23,768 nucleotides of DNA from an uncultured Christensenellaceae bacterium (lineage in GTDB: Bacteria; Bacillota; Clostridia; Christensenellales; UBA3700), in the NCBI GenBank assembly GCA_910587685.1, contig CAJUMY010000017.1, positions 1-23,768 on the forward strand, written 5' to 3'. The notes under the pieces were generated by a model. The model worked only from the letters and a program-made list of their open reading frames with translations. It was not told the origin of the DNA and did no database searches. Of this stretch, positions 16,161-23,768 are shown in pieces. The first letter of the stretch is position 1. Every line of letters starts with the position of its first letter. Made by a program: the position numbers and the translations under genes.

Positions 16161-17123
16161 ATGCCACTAGTTACTAGCAAAGTGATGTTTGACGACGCTT
16201 ACGAGAACGGTTACGCTATCGGCGCGTTCAACGTCAACAATATGGAAATTATTCAGGGTATCGTAGACGCCGCTAAGGAAGAGAAAGCTCCGCTTATTCT
16301 TCAGGTTTCGGCAGGCGCGAGAAAGTACGCTAACGCTACCTATCTCAGAAAGATGGTAGACGCCGCTGTTATCGACAGCAATCTCCCGATCTGTCTTCAC
16401 CTAGATCACGGCGATACGTTCGAGCTCTGTAAGGATTGTATCGACGGCGGATTCACTTCCGTTATGATAGACGGTTCGCACCACTCGTTCAAGGACAATA
16501 TCGCTCTTACCAAGAAGGTAGTAGAGTATGCTCACGACCACGGCGTTACCGTAGAGGGTGAGCTCGGCAGACTCGCAGGTATAGAGGACGCCGTCAACGT
16601 CAGCGCAGAGGACGCTAGCTACACGAGACCCGAAGAGGTACAGGAGTTCGTAGAGAGCACGGGCGTTGACAGCTTGGCTATCGCTATCGGCACTTCGCAC
16701 GGCGCTTATAAGTTCAAGCCCGGTCAGAAGCCGCAGCTCAGATTCGATATTCTTGCAGAGGTAGAGAAGAGACTTCCGAACTTCCCGATAGTCCTTCACG
16801 GCGCTTCGTCGGTACCGCAGGAATTCGTTAAGGTCATCAACGAGCACGGCGGAAAGATGCCTGACGCTATCGGTATCCCCGAAGAGATGCTCAGAGAGGC
16901 TGCAAGAATGGCTGTATGTAAGATAAATATCGACTCCGACTTGAGACTTGCATGCACCGCGGCTATACGTAAGCATTTTGACGAGCATCCCGATCACTTC
17001 GATCCGAGACAGTATCTCGGCGACGCGAGAGCTAACATCAAGGGTATCGTCAAGCATAAGCTCACCGAGGTTCTCGGCTGCGCAGGCAAGGCAGACGCTA
17101 TCATAGCTCGTTACAATAAGTAA
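16161..17123 (+). CDS. fba: Class II fructose-bisphosphate aldolase
   Basis: Zinc-dependent aldolase of glycolysis and gluconeogenesis, 320 residues, which cleaves fructose 1,6-bisphosphate to DHAP and glyceraldehyde 3-phosphate. The catalytic aspartate and first zinc ligand are D82 and H83 in LHLDHGD. Other zinc ligands are H180 in GTSHGAYKF and H213 in VLHGASSVP. EGELGRLAG and CKINIDSDLRLA are also family motifs. TGGAGG lies before the ATG. Monocistronic, with its own promoter and a terminator about 140 bases after the stop. Codon use is strongly biased, as expected for high expression. Confidence 0.97.
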   Translation: MPLVTSKVMFDDAYENGYAIGAFNVNNMEIIQGIVDAAKEEKAPLILQVSAGARKYANATYLRKMVDAAVIDSNLPICLHLDHGDTFELCKDCIDGGFTSVMIDGSHHSFKDNIALTKKVVEYAHDHGVTVEGELGRLAGIEDAVNVSAEDASYTRPEEVQEFVESTGVDSLAIAIGTSHGAYKFKPGQKPQLRFDILAEVEKRLPNFPIVLHGASSVPQEFVKVINEHGGKMPDAIGIPEEMLREAARMAVCKINIDSDLRLACTAAIRKHFDEHPDHFDPRQYLGDARANIKGIVKHKLTEVLGCAGKADAIIARYNK

Positions 17124-17259
17124 TAGCTTTTTCAAAAGCGGTTATTGTTATTGATAGGATAGCTGAATAAAAGTATTGTCATTATTTATAGAATATGATA
17201 TTTGTGATATAGATTGATAGATATCATTATTCTTATGATTTGATTAAAAATGATAACTT

Positions 17260-17297
17260 AATGCCCGATGTTATGTCGGGCATTATTTTTTATTTTG
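17260..17297 (+). terminator. Terminator of fba, first copy of 26-bp repeat
   Basis: AATGCCCGA (17260-17268) pairs with TCGGGCATT (17276-17284), with loop TGTTATG and a T-rich tail. Positions 17262-17287 are identical to 19415-19440. Confidence 0.9.
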
Positions 17298-17418
17298 ACT
17301 GGCTGAAAAGAGTTTGGGAAAGATAGTTGATTTTGATAGTAAACAGCTCAATATGATGTTAATTATGCGTATTATATGATTAAAATGCGTTGTTGGCGAG
17401 ATTTTTTCTCGTGGATTC

Positions 17419-17447
17419 TTGATTTTTAGCATAAAATATAATATAAT
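17419..17447 (+). promoter_or_regulatory. Promoter of the RloA/RloB operon
   Basis: TTGATT (17419-17424), a 17-bp spacer and TATAAT (17442-17447), which overlaps another TATAAT (17437-17442), 25 bases before the start. The cassette therefore carries its own promoter. Confidence 0.7.
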
Positions 17448-17472
17448 AGTAACAATCTATATGAGGTGAAAT

Positions 17473-18702
17473 ATGCTTATACAGTTTTCGGTGACGAATT
17501 TTCAATGTATCAAAGAAAGGGTAACGCTCGATATGCGTTCTATCCGCCTAACGGAATATCAAGATACGCTCATAGATGATCGTTTATTGCCTATAGCGGC
17601 TATTTACGGTCCGAACGGCGGAGGAAAGAGTACGATACTAAAGGCTCTTTCCGTTTTGAGGTCGCTGATAGGAAGGCATTTCATAGCGATGGGAGATAAT
17701 ATAATTAGGCTCGAGTCGATCATTCCGTTCAAATTCGATACAGAGTGTTTGAATAGACCCACCGAATTTGAGATTTTTATAGAGAACAAAGGTATTGAAT
17801 ATAAATATTATATTGCAATATTGAATAATCAGATCGTAGACGAATCGTTATATTTTAGGAAAGTCGGTAGCGAAGCTATTAAAGAAGCATTCACTAGGCA
17901 TAATAACGATATTACTTTGGGAGCCGCTCTCAAAGGCGAGGTGAAAGTCGTTAATAATATTTCCGACAGTATGCCGCTTCTTGCGATGATAGGTTTGCTG
18001 TATAAGGTTCAACTGATCGAGAACCTAAAAGAGTGGTTTTTGTCAACAATGATCGTGGATTACAATTTGCCGTTTCAAGATGAGATTTTGCTCGAAGGCA
18101 TTTATCAGTTAGAGTTGAACGTAAACGAGAGAACTCTGCGTATTAAAGATAGAGTACTTGATCTCTTGAGAGGTATGGATATTAACATAACTTCATTTAG
18201 GACCGAAAAGATTCAGGTGACGCCCACTCGCCCTAAGATAAAGATTAGCACTGTACACAGTGTAGACGGCATATCTTACGAACTGGATTTGCAGGAAGAG
18301 TCGAATGGAACGAGGAAAATTTTTGCGTTGTTACCTATATTCGTTATGGCTTTAGAGAGGGGAAATAACGTTATCATAGATGAGTTGGACGCAAAAATAC
18401 ATCCGAAGTTGCTGAAATTTATAATCGAATTATTCACGAGAAAGGATATCAATACTAACGGCGCGCAACTGGTATTTACTTCGCACGATTTAACTACTAT
18501 GACAAAAGAGGTATTTAGGCGCGACGAGATTTGGTTTATGGCGATGTGCAAGCAGGAATATTCACAGCTCTATTCTCTTACGGATATTCGCGCGGAAAAC
18601 GGCGAACTCGTGCGTAAAGACGCCGCGTATAATAAGCAATATATCGAAGGCAGATATGGCGCGGATCCGTATTTGAACGCGATAAAGCTGTGGGAGGTAT
18701 AA
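17473..18702 (+). CDS. AAA ATPase, RloA/AbiLi type
   Basis: 409-residue ABC/SMC-like ATPase of the AAA_15/AAA_21 group (COG1106). Walker A is GPNGGGKST at 46-54. The ABC-like signature ESNGTRK lies at about 276-282. Walker B is VIIDELD with D303 and E304. The H-switch is H338 in TSHD. The N-terminus FSVTNFQCIKERVTLDM is typical. Family members pair with an RloB protein one base downstream. Such pairs occur in restriction-linked loci and in the lactococcal AbiL abortive infection system, so anti-phage defence is the likely role. AGGTG lies before the ATG. Own promoter. Confidence 0.85.
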   Translation: MLIQFSVTNFQCIKERVTLDMRSIRLTEYQDTLIDDRLLPIAAIYGPNGGGKSTILKALSVLRSLIGRHFIAMGDNIIRLESIIPFKFDTECLNRPTEFEIFIENKGIEYKYYIAILNNQIVDESLYFRKVGSEAIKEAFTRHNNDITLGAALKGEVKVVNNISDSMPLLAMIGLLYKVQLIENLKEWFLSTMIVDYNLPFQDEILLEGIYQLELNVNERTLRIKDRVLDLLRGMDINITSFRTEKIQVTPTRPKIKISTVHSVDGISYELDLQEESNGTRKIFALLPIFVMALERGNNVIIDELDAKIHPKLLKFIIELFTRKDINTNGAQLVFTSHDLTTMTKEVFRRDEIWFMAMCKQEYSQLYSLTDIRAENGELVRKDAAYNKQYIEGRYGADPYLNAIKLWEV

Positions 18703-18703
18703 T

Positions 18704-19366
18704 ATGTCGAAAGGTATGGCATGGTATGGTGAACGGCGTTCGGCTAATATTCCTATAGGTACGAATAATTTGATAATTTGTTGCGGCGCCGAGACGGAAA
18801 AGAATTATTTTGAAGGTGTTGCCAATTTCTTAACGGAGCAGGAGCAGAACAGGCTATTAAGATTTTTTATCGAGGTAGACGCTGTCGATCCTATGAATAT
18901 GGCAAAGCGAGTGCGGCTCATAACCGACAGTATAGAGAAAAATAAGGGTTGTAAGATTCATAACGTTTGGGTTCTTTTCGACAAAGATGATTTTCCCGAT
19001 GAAAACTTTAATAATGCTATCAATAAAATACATAGCTTATCAACTAAAAGCGTGACGTTTTATGCTTTATGGTCTAATGAATGTTTTGAACTATGGCTGT
19101 TATTGAATTTTATCAATATGCATTCGGCTATAAGCCGTGAGGAATATATCGTTAAACTGGAAAAATATTTGCAAGAAAAGTATAGAAAGAACGATAAGAA
19201 TATATTCGGCAAGATCATGTTGAAGAACGGAAGTATCGAGAAGGCGATTTCGTATGCAAAGTCGTTGATCGATATAGAGAACAAAACTCCTTCTAATAAT
19301 AATCCTGCGACAAATGTTTATAGATTTTTTGAGCATTATTCAAAGTATTTGCGGATATGGACTTAA
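18704..19366 (+). CDS. RloB-family protein (putative Toprim-like nuclease)
   Basis: 220 residues. The N-terminal motif CCGAETEKNYFEG (about 26-38) and FDKDD (92-96) correspond to the CEGxxTExxY and DxD-type elements of RloB, which is thought to have a Toprim-like nuclease fold. SNECFELWLLLNF (124-136) and NPATNVY (200-206) are also typical. The glutamate expected as the second residue of the first motif is a cysteine here. One base separates it from the ATPase gene, and GGGAGG lies at the end of that gene, so the two proteins are made together. AT-rich codon use. Probably the effector, with the ATPase as sensor. Confidence 0.8.
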   Translation: MSKGMAWYGERRSANIPIGTNNLIICCGAETEKNYFEGVANFLTEQEQNRLLRFFIEVDAVDPMNMAKRVRLITDSIEKNKGCKIHNVWVLFDKDDFPDENFNNAINKIHSLSTKSVTFYALWSNECFELWLLLNFINMHSAISREEYIVKLEKYLQEKYRKNDKNIFGKIMLKNGSIEKAISYAKSLIDIENKTPSNNNPATNVYRFFEHYSKYLRIWT

Positions 19367-19414
19367 ATTTAATTTTTACTGCTGAATTTTTTTATGATAT
19401 AAAATTGGTTTGAT

Positions 19415-19440
19415 TGCCCGATGTTATGTCGGGCATTATT
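19415..19440 (+). terminator. Terminator of RloA/RloB operon, second copy of 26-bp repeat
   Basis: Identical to 17262-17287: TGCCCGA, loop TGTTATG, TCGGGCA, then TTATT. The tail after it (CTCG) has fewer T than the copy after fba. Confidence 0.75.
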
Positions 19441-19571
19441 CTCGTAGCGTCAAGATAGCTTCTATAATATTGATCAATAAATATAGAAAAATTTTTATAT
19501 TAATTATATACTGTCCTCAAAATGCAACGTATTAAAATCGTTTTATTACCAAAATTATGAAATAGAAGATA

Positions 19572-19602
19572 AATACATCTCTTGTGACAAGAGATGTATT
19601 TT
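19572..19602 (+). repeat. Perfect 15-bp hairpin, first copy
   Basis: AAATACATCTCTTGT (19572-19586) and its exact reverse complement (19588-19602) around a single G, followed by T. A terminator-like use on the plus strand is possible. A second copy lies at 19730. Confidence 0.6.
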
Positions 19603-19729
19603 CATATATTACTATATATTATCATATTAAATATTTTATTCGAGAAAGTCAATAGTTTTTGCAGTTTTTTTGGCTTTTATACATTAAAACACGAATTTCA
19701 TATCTTGATTTACCCAAAAATATTCAAAA

Positions 19730-19758
19730 AATACATCTCTTGTCACAGGAGATGTATT
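19730..19758 (-). repeat. Related 14-bp hairpin, second copy
   Basis: AATACATCTCTTGT (19730-19743) faces ACAGGAGATGTATT (19745-19758). The left arm is the same as in the 19572 hairpin; the right arm has one change. Six A precede it, so on the minus strand it is followed by a T-run and could terminate leftward transcripts. Confidence 0.55.
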
Positions 19759-19885
19759 CGCAAAAATGACAAATACGGCAACTTCAAAGGTGAATTTTGG
19801 TTTACCTTCATTTTGTTTCTTCAAAAGAGAGCGGGAAGAAACTACGTATACGAAAGTTAAGGAAAAAAAGGAGCACAGTAGAACT

Positions 19886-22800
19886 ATGAATAATAGGGTA
19901 AGGAGTAGGGTCAACAATTTAATAGTTGTTATGACGGTAATTGTATTCGCGTTGTCGCTCATTGCGACGGCGTTCTTTGCTTTTCCTGATAGGGTGTCGG
20001 CTCTTGCCGATCCGAGCTCTGCGACACTGATAGGCGGAGGCGCGGAACTTTACGATAGAGATAGCGGAGAGTTGAATGGCGACGTTATGGGCGATCTCAT
20101 TGAGAAACTATTCGGAGATGATGACCCCGTTCAGTATATCAAGGCGAACGGAACCGCAGACTGGGAGACGTACGGTAAGAATTCTCCTTCGGCGCTCGCA
20201 GGCGAGCAGTATTACGTAGTTCCCGCGTCTACTATCAATAGTAGGATAGCGGACGAGACGAAGAGGGATAACGGTTTCGTTATAACCCTTGGCGGACTTG
20301 AATGGATGGTCGCGTCTTTGACGCTCGCAGATACGGAAAAGAGAAATGATAACGTCATTGCAACGTTATATTTGGCGAACAGTCAAGGGACATCGCAGTA
20401 TTATTCAGATAATGCTGAAATTAAGGGAAATAACTCATATAGCAGGAGTACCATAAGGAATAACGTACTGCTGAATAAGGACAATGCTACTTGGAATATG
20501 TTCTCTCAGGGCGGAGAGAACAGTTTCGCGGAGCAGTATCTAGTACAGCCTAAGAATATCAAGTATCAGCAGGCCGAGACGATATTAGGACGTTATGGTT
20601 CTTGGACTAACTGTCCGAACGACGCGCTCAGCGACTTACCTAGCGGTTGGCATACCAATTTTGGATCTGATCCATACAAGCCGGCTGATATGTTTGACGG
20701 ACACAGGTACGACGAATGGGGCAACGACTATATATGGCTTCCTTCAATAACCGAGACGGGCGCAAGCAACGTCGCGGCTACTTCATCCATATGGAATCTG
20801 AGTAACGCTCAACGCGGATATAATTCTTCTGAGACAGGTTTATCTTGGCTGAGATCTGGTGTGTATAGTAATTACCAAGCAAGTATAAATATAACGGAAT
20901 CGGGCGCATATGATTTTCTTAAAGGCTATTTAAATGAGATAAATGGTGTTCGTCCTGCGATTCACTTGAATTTGAGCGCTATCGGTTTAGGAACAACGTT
21001 AAAGAATCCTGAAGACGTAACTACAACGTATAACGGCGAATCGCAGACGCTTAGCTCTATAGCCGCGACAGACGCTAAAGACGTTGGCTGGTACAATAAG
21101 AAGTGGTACGAGCATACGAACGGATACATTAAGGTAACTTACACCAAATCGAGTACTATTAATGCGGGCGAATACTGGGGAAAGGTAGAACTTCAGCAGA
21201 AATGGTTCGACGATATAATGGCGGAAGTCGAGGCTGAGGCAACGGCAAACGGTTGGACAGATGAACAGAAAGCCGCAGAATATGAACTTCGAAAACCGAA
21301 AATTAATGGCAATCCCGATACGAGCGATAAGGAACACGTAGAGTCCGAAACTGTCAGATGGTTCAAGATGACGATCAAGCCTAAGGAGATAACCCTGACT
21401 AACCCGTCGTATAATGCTAGTACGGGAGTACTGACTCCTGCGGCGTTTGCTGACGAGAGCGAACTTTATGCGGATAAACCCGTCATAGCCACAAAGTATA
21501 CAGGTAGCGCGTCTGACGGCTCGTCAATAGACCAAATAGATATGATGCCTAATAAACGAGGTACGTATACTGCGAAGGCGATATTCGTGAAGTCTGAGAG
21601 TGACAAGACCGAATACTACGGCAACTACGTCATAAAGGACGCGGATAATATGACGTGTACGGTGACTATCAACAGAGGACGTCTCCCTATAGTAGGCGTC
21701 GCTGAAAGTAGCAAGCCGTACGTAGGCAAAGAACAGAGTTTCGCTTTGTCGAGTTATTCGTCCGACTGGGCTAACTATGCGGAATTGACGTTGCCCGACG
21801 GCGTAACGTTAAGCGGTAACGATACGGACGGTTGGAGTCTTTCGGCGCGAGAGGCGGGAAGTTATGACATTATTGCCAATATCAAGTCTAGCGAACGGAC
21901 CGACTGGTGTTGGAATACAGGCGACTTCAGCAAGGAAGATCTTACGTCAAAGACCTTCACGATAACGGTAACGAAGAAGACGCTCGTAGTGGATTTCACG
22001 TCAACGAGCGGAGGCTTCCTTTTGCAGGCGGGCTCGGACGTGAAGTTCGGAGCGGAAGGAAATAACGTGATAGACGGCGACGACGTGAAGCTCACGCTCG
22101 AGTACGTGAATTCGGCAAATGCAGGCGTAAGGATACCCGTCACGGGCGACAAGCTCGACGCTTCGGCGTTCAGTCCGTCTACGTATTACCTCATAGCTAC
22201 GCTAAATGACGACGCGGCTAAGGACAACAAGAACTATTCGCTCGAAGGCGGCGAGGCTCGTCAGGAGTTCACCGTCAGCGCGAAGAACGTAGTCATAGAC
22301 AGCGTGAACTGGCAGTACTCGCAGAATAACGGAGTACCTACGCCGATAGCGTCGGGAGCGGGGCTAACTCAAGGTTCGCCGTTTGCAGTGACGTATAACG
22401 GTAGCGCGTACGTATTCGCAATAAGTACCTCGAACCTCGCGTCGCAGGGCGTCAAGATAGACGCGTCGTACGGCTCTAACGGGTATACGAACGGTTCGCA
22501 GACTGACGCTACGGCAAACGCCGTCGCTATAACGGTTAGGATAATGCCTCTCGACGACGCGTACGCGTTCAACGACGAGAACGGCAAGCCGTTAGCTCAG
22601 CAGTACAAGGATTTTACTATATATATCAAAGTAGATAAGGCTGACGTAGACTTCTCGAACGTCAAGTGGAGCGCCGACGAGCTCGAGTATAACGCGGTCA
22701 ATCAGAGCGTGTCTATAGAGTCGGGACTTCCGTCGTTCCTGTCCGCGTCGTACAATACGGGCGCAACCGGCAGAGAGGTAGGCGAGTATACCGCCGAAGT

Positions 22801-23768
22801 TTCGGCTCTCACCGTGACTAATCAAGAGATAGCTAAGAACTATAACGTGCCCACTAACTCGCAGATACAGGCGAGCGAGTATCTCAAGCATAAGTGGAAT
22901 ATAATAAAGAAACGTATAACGGTAACGTGGATTAAAGGCGAACAGACGGGAGAGGACGGAACGGTAATACTCGTACCTACGGTATCGGACAATTCGACGG
23001 GGGCGTTAGTGTACACGTACTATAACGCGGACAAAACTGTAGAGATGACGCTTGCGGATATATTCGCAGACTACGACGCGACTGTTCAGAAGGACTACTA
23101 CGTATGCGTAAGGCTCAGGGCGTCGGGCGGATCGTATAACGCGACTAACTGCGTGCTCATAGAGGGCGGAGAGGAAGTAACGGAGTCGTATCAGGGCTTT
23201 AAAGCGGGAGATCAGAAGAATCCCGTAAGAGTAGGGCTCGTCAAGAATACTACTACGTATAATAAGTCGGCTCAACCCGTCGAGATAGAGTTCGAGGGCG
23301 GCAATCTAACGCTCGAAAACTTCGTCATAACGTACAAGAACGCCGACGGAACTCCGCTTTCGGGAGCTCCTACCAACGCCGGAAATTATAAAGTAGTTAT
23401 AACGCTCGACAACGGACGCGAAGGCGAATACGCAATAGTCGGCGAGTGCGAGTTCGACTACACGATAGAGAAGGCGTCTTACGACATCTCGTCTCTCAAG
23501 TGGGTAGATACCGAGAACGGTAACGCCGAGTATACCGATAGCTACGTGTGGGCATACGGCGTGAGCCATACGCTCTCGCTCATCGGTTCTGAAGGAATAG
23601 AGGGGCTCACCATAGGCTACAGCGCCGATACCGAGGCTAACCTCACTGGCGAGAATGCAGGCGAGTACAGAGTAGTAGTAGAGTTCAGCGTCATAGACTC
23701 GGCTAACTGGAATACGCCCGAGAATATCGAATTCGTTTGGAATATAACTCCGTACACGCCCGACCTCT
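19886..23768 (+). CDS. Large secreted surface protein, DUF6273-like plus MBG-like repeats (partial)
   Basis: Open from ATG 19886 to the window edge, at least 1294 residues, no stop reached. A signal peptide covers about 1-41 (hydrophobic core 12-33, SALA before the mature part). Residues about 60-365 resemble DUF6273: LGGLEWMVA (135-143), YIWLPS, SWLRSG (320-325) and GVRPAIHLNL (354-363). After that come serial Ig-like modules with MBG-type words (TTYNGESQTL near 377, YNAVNQSVSI near 934, TTYNKSAQPVEI near 1123) ending in tandem beta modules such as NAGEYRVVVEF. No Cys-rich or enzyme motifs. AAGGAG lies 12 bases upstream. Likely a cell-surface adhesin or matrix protein; its anchor would be beyond the window. 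Confidence 0.85.
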   Translation, partial: MNNRVRSRVNNLIVVMTVIVFALSLIATAFFAFPDRVSALADPSSATLIGGGAELYDRDSGELNGDVMGDLIEKLFGDDDPVQYIKANGTADWETYGKNSPSALAGEQYYVVPASTINSRIADETKRDNGFVITLGGLEWMVASLTLADTEKRNDNVIATLYLANSQGTSQYYSDNAEIKGNNSYSRSTIRNNVLLNKDNATWNMFSQGGENSFAEQYLVQPKNIKYQQAETILGRYGSWTNCPNDALSDLPSGWHTNFGSDPYKPADMFDGHRYDEWGNDYIWLPSITETGASNVAATSSIWNLSNAQRGYNSSETGLSWLRSGVYSNYQASINITESGAYDFLKGYLNEINGVRPAIHLNLSAIGLGTTLKNPEDVTTTYNGESQTLSSIAATDAKDVGWYNKKWYEHTNGYIKVTYTKSSTINAGEYWGKVELQQKWFDDIMAEVEAEATANGWTDEQKAAEYELRKPKINGNPDTSDKEHVESETVRWFKMTIKPKEITLTNPSYNASTGVLTPAAFADESELYADKPVIATKYTGSASDGSSIDQIDMMPNKRGTYTAKAIFVKSESDKTEYYGNYVIKDADNMTCTVTINRGRLPIVGVAESSKPYVGKEQSFALSSYSSDWANYAELTLPDGVTLSGNDTDGWSLSAREAGSYDIIANIKSSERTDWCWNTGDFSKEDLTSKTFTITVTKKTLVVDFTSTSGGFLLQAGSDVKFGAEGNNVIDGDDVKLTLEYVNSANAGVRIPVTGDKLDASAFSPSTYYLIATLNDDAAKDNKNYSLEGGEARQEFTVSAKNVVIDSVNWQYSQNNGVPTPIASGAGLTQGSPFAVTYNGSAYVFAISTSNLASQGVKIDASYGSNGYTNGSQTDATANAVAITVRIMPLDDAYAFNDENGKPLAQQYKDFTIYIKVDKADVDFSNVKWSADELEYNAVNQSVSIESGLPSFLSASYNTGATGREVGEYTAEVSALTVTNQEIAKNYNVPTNSQIQASEYLKHKWNIIKKRITVTWIKGEQTGEDGTVILVPTVSDNSTGALVYTYYNADKTVEMTLADIFADYDATVQKDYYVCVRLRASGGSYNATNCVLIEGGEEVTESYQGFKAGDQKNPVRVGLVKNTTTYNKSAQPVEIEFEGGNLTLENFVITYKNADGTPLSGAPTNAGNYKVVITLDNGREGEYAIVGECEFDYTIEKASYDISSLKWVDTENGNAEYTDSYVWAYGVSHTLSLIGSEGIEGLTIGYSADTEANLTGENAGEYRVVVEFSVIDSANWNTPENIEFVWNITPYTPDL

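Larger units (their letters stand above)
17262..19440 (+). mobile_element. Putative acquired cassette flanked by 26-bp direct repeats
   Basis: The RloA/RloB pair lies between two identical 26-bp copies of a terminator hairpin (17262-17287, 19415-19440) whose flanks differ. The enclosed genes, especially the second, look more AT-rich than fba and the surrounding genes. No integrase or transposase is inside. Inference: the cassette entered by recombination at the aldolase terminator and duplicated it. Alternatively the hairpin is a repeat common in this genome. Confidence 0.35.
19441..19885. other. AT-rich intergenic region with paired hairpins
   Basis: No credible gene. It contains an imperfect palindrome around TTGATCAA (about 19460-19488) and two related hairpins at 19572-19602 and 19730-19758, then the leader of the surface protein gene. 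An 88-codon frame starting at 19594 begins inside the first hairpin and looks spurious. Confidence 0.5.

Noticed and set aside
19594..19860. 88-codon frame before the surface protein gene
   Set aside because: It begins inside a hairpin, runs through the second hairpin, and has no ribosome binding site.
20999..23569. Several minus-strand frames opposite the surface protein
   Set aside because: They are shadows of a continuous 1294-codon plus-strand frame with clear domain content.

Overview
The window looks like chromosome of a spore-forming member of the Bacillota, probably an uncultured gut-type Clostridia lineage. This is inferred from sporulation and germination genes (spmA-spmB, spoIIR, sleB-ypeB), AGGAGG-type ribosome binding sites, sigma-A-like promoters with 17-bp spacing, many intrinsic terminators, heavy use of ATA for isoleucine and moderate GC content. 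No rRNA, tRNA, CRISPR array or intact transposase was found.

Layout. Positions 1-591 are AT-rich with no gene. spmA-spmB (1649-592, minus) diverge from a housekeeping operon metG-tatD-radical SAM-rsmA (1841-6047), whose genes overlap or nearly touch. A spore block follows: spoIIR, sleB, ypeB (6304-8949), ending at a strong terminator. A lone minus-strand gene (9160-10074) encodes a short, degenerate EPSP-synthase/MurA-like protein. Two paralogous XRE regulators, each with two C-terminal membrane helices (10390-11136, 11458-12123), precede a small secreted protein of unknown function. The 880-bp stretch after it (12706-13584) has no credible protein gene. It holds three repeats at exact 21-bp spacing and a region predicted to fold as a structured RNA: a long stem, a crossing 9-bp helix (pseudoknot) and a 16-bp stem with G-U pairs, ending at a perfect 19-bp terminator-like hairpin. 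Next come a condensation-type acyltransferase with a DUF6320-like membrane protein, a 2[4Fe-4S] ferredoxin with two tandem terminators, and class II fructose-bisphosphate aldolase.

Downstream of the aldolase is a two-gene cassette: an AAA ATPase of the RloA/AbiLi type and an RloB-type protein, with its own promoter. It lies between two identical 26-bp copies of a terminator hairpin (17262-17287 and 19415-19440), which suggests a defence cassette acquired at the aldolase terminator. The window ends inside a very large secreted surface protein (19886 to the edge, at least 1294 residues) with a DUF6273-like N-terminal domain and MBG-like repeats.

The two features most worth following up are the unidentified structured RNA at about 12885-13310 and the terminator-flanked RloA/RloB cassette.
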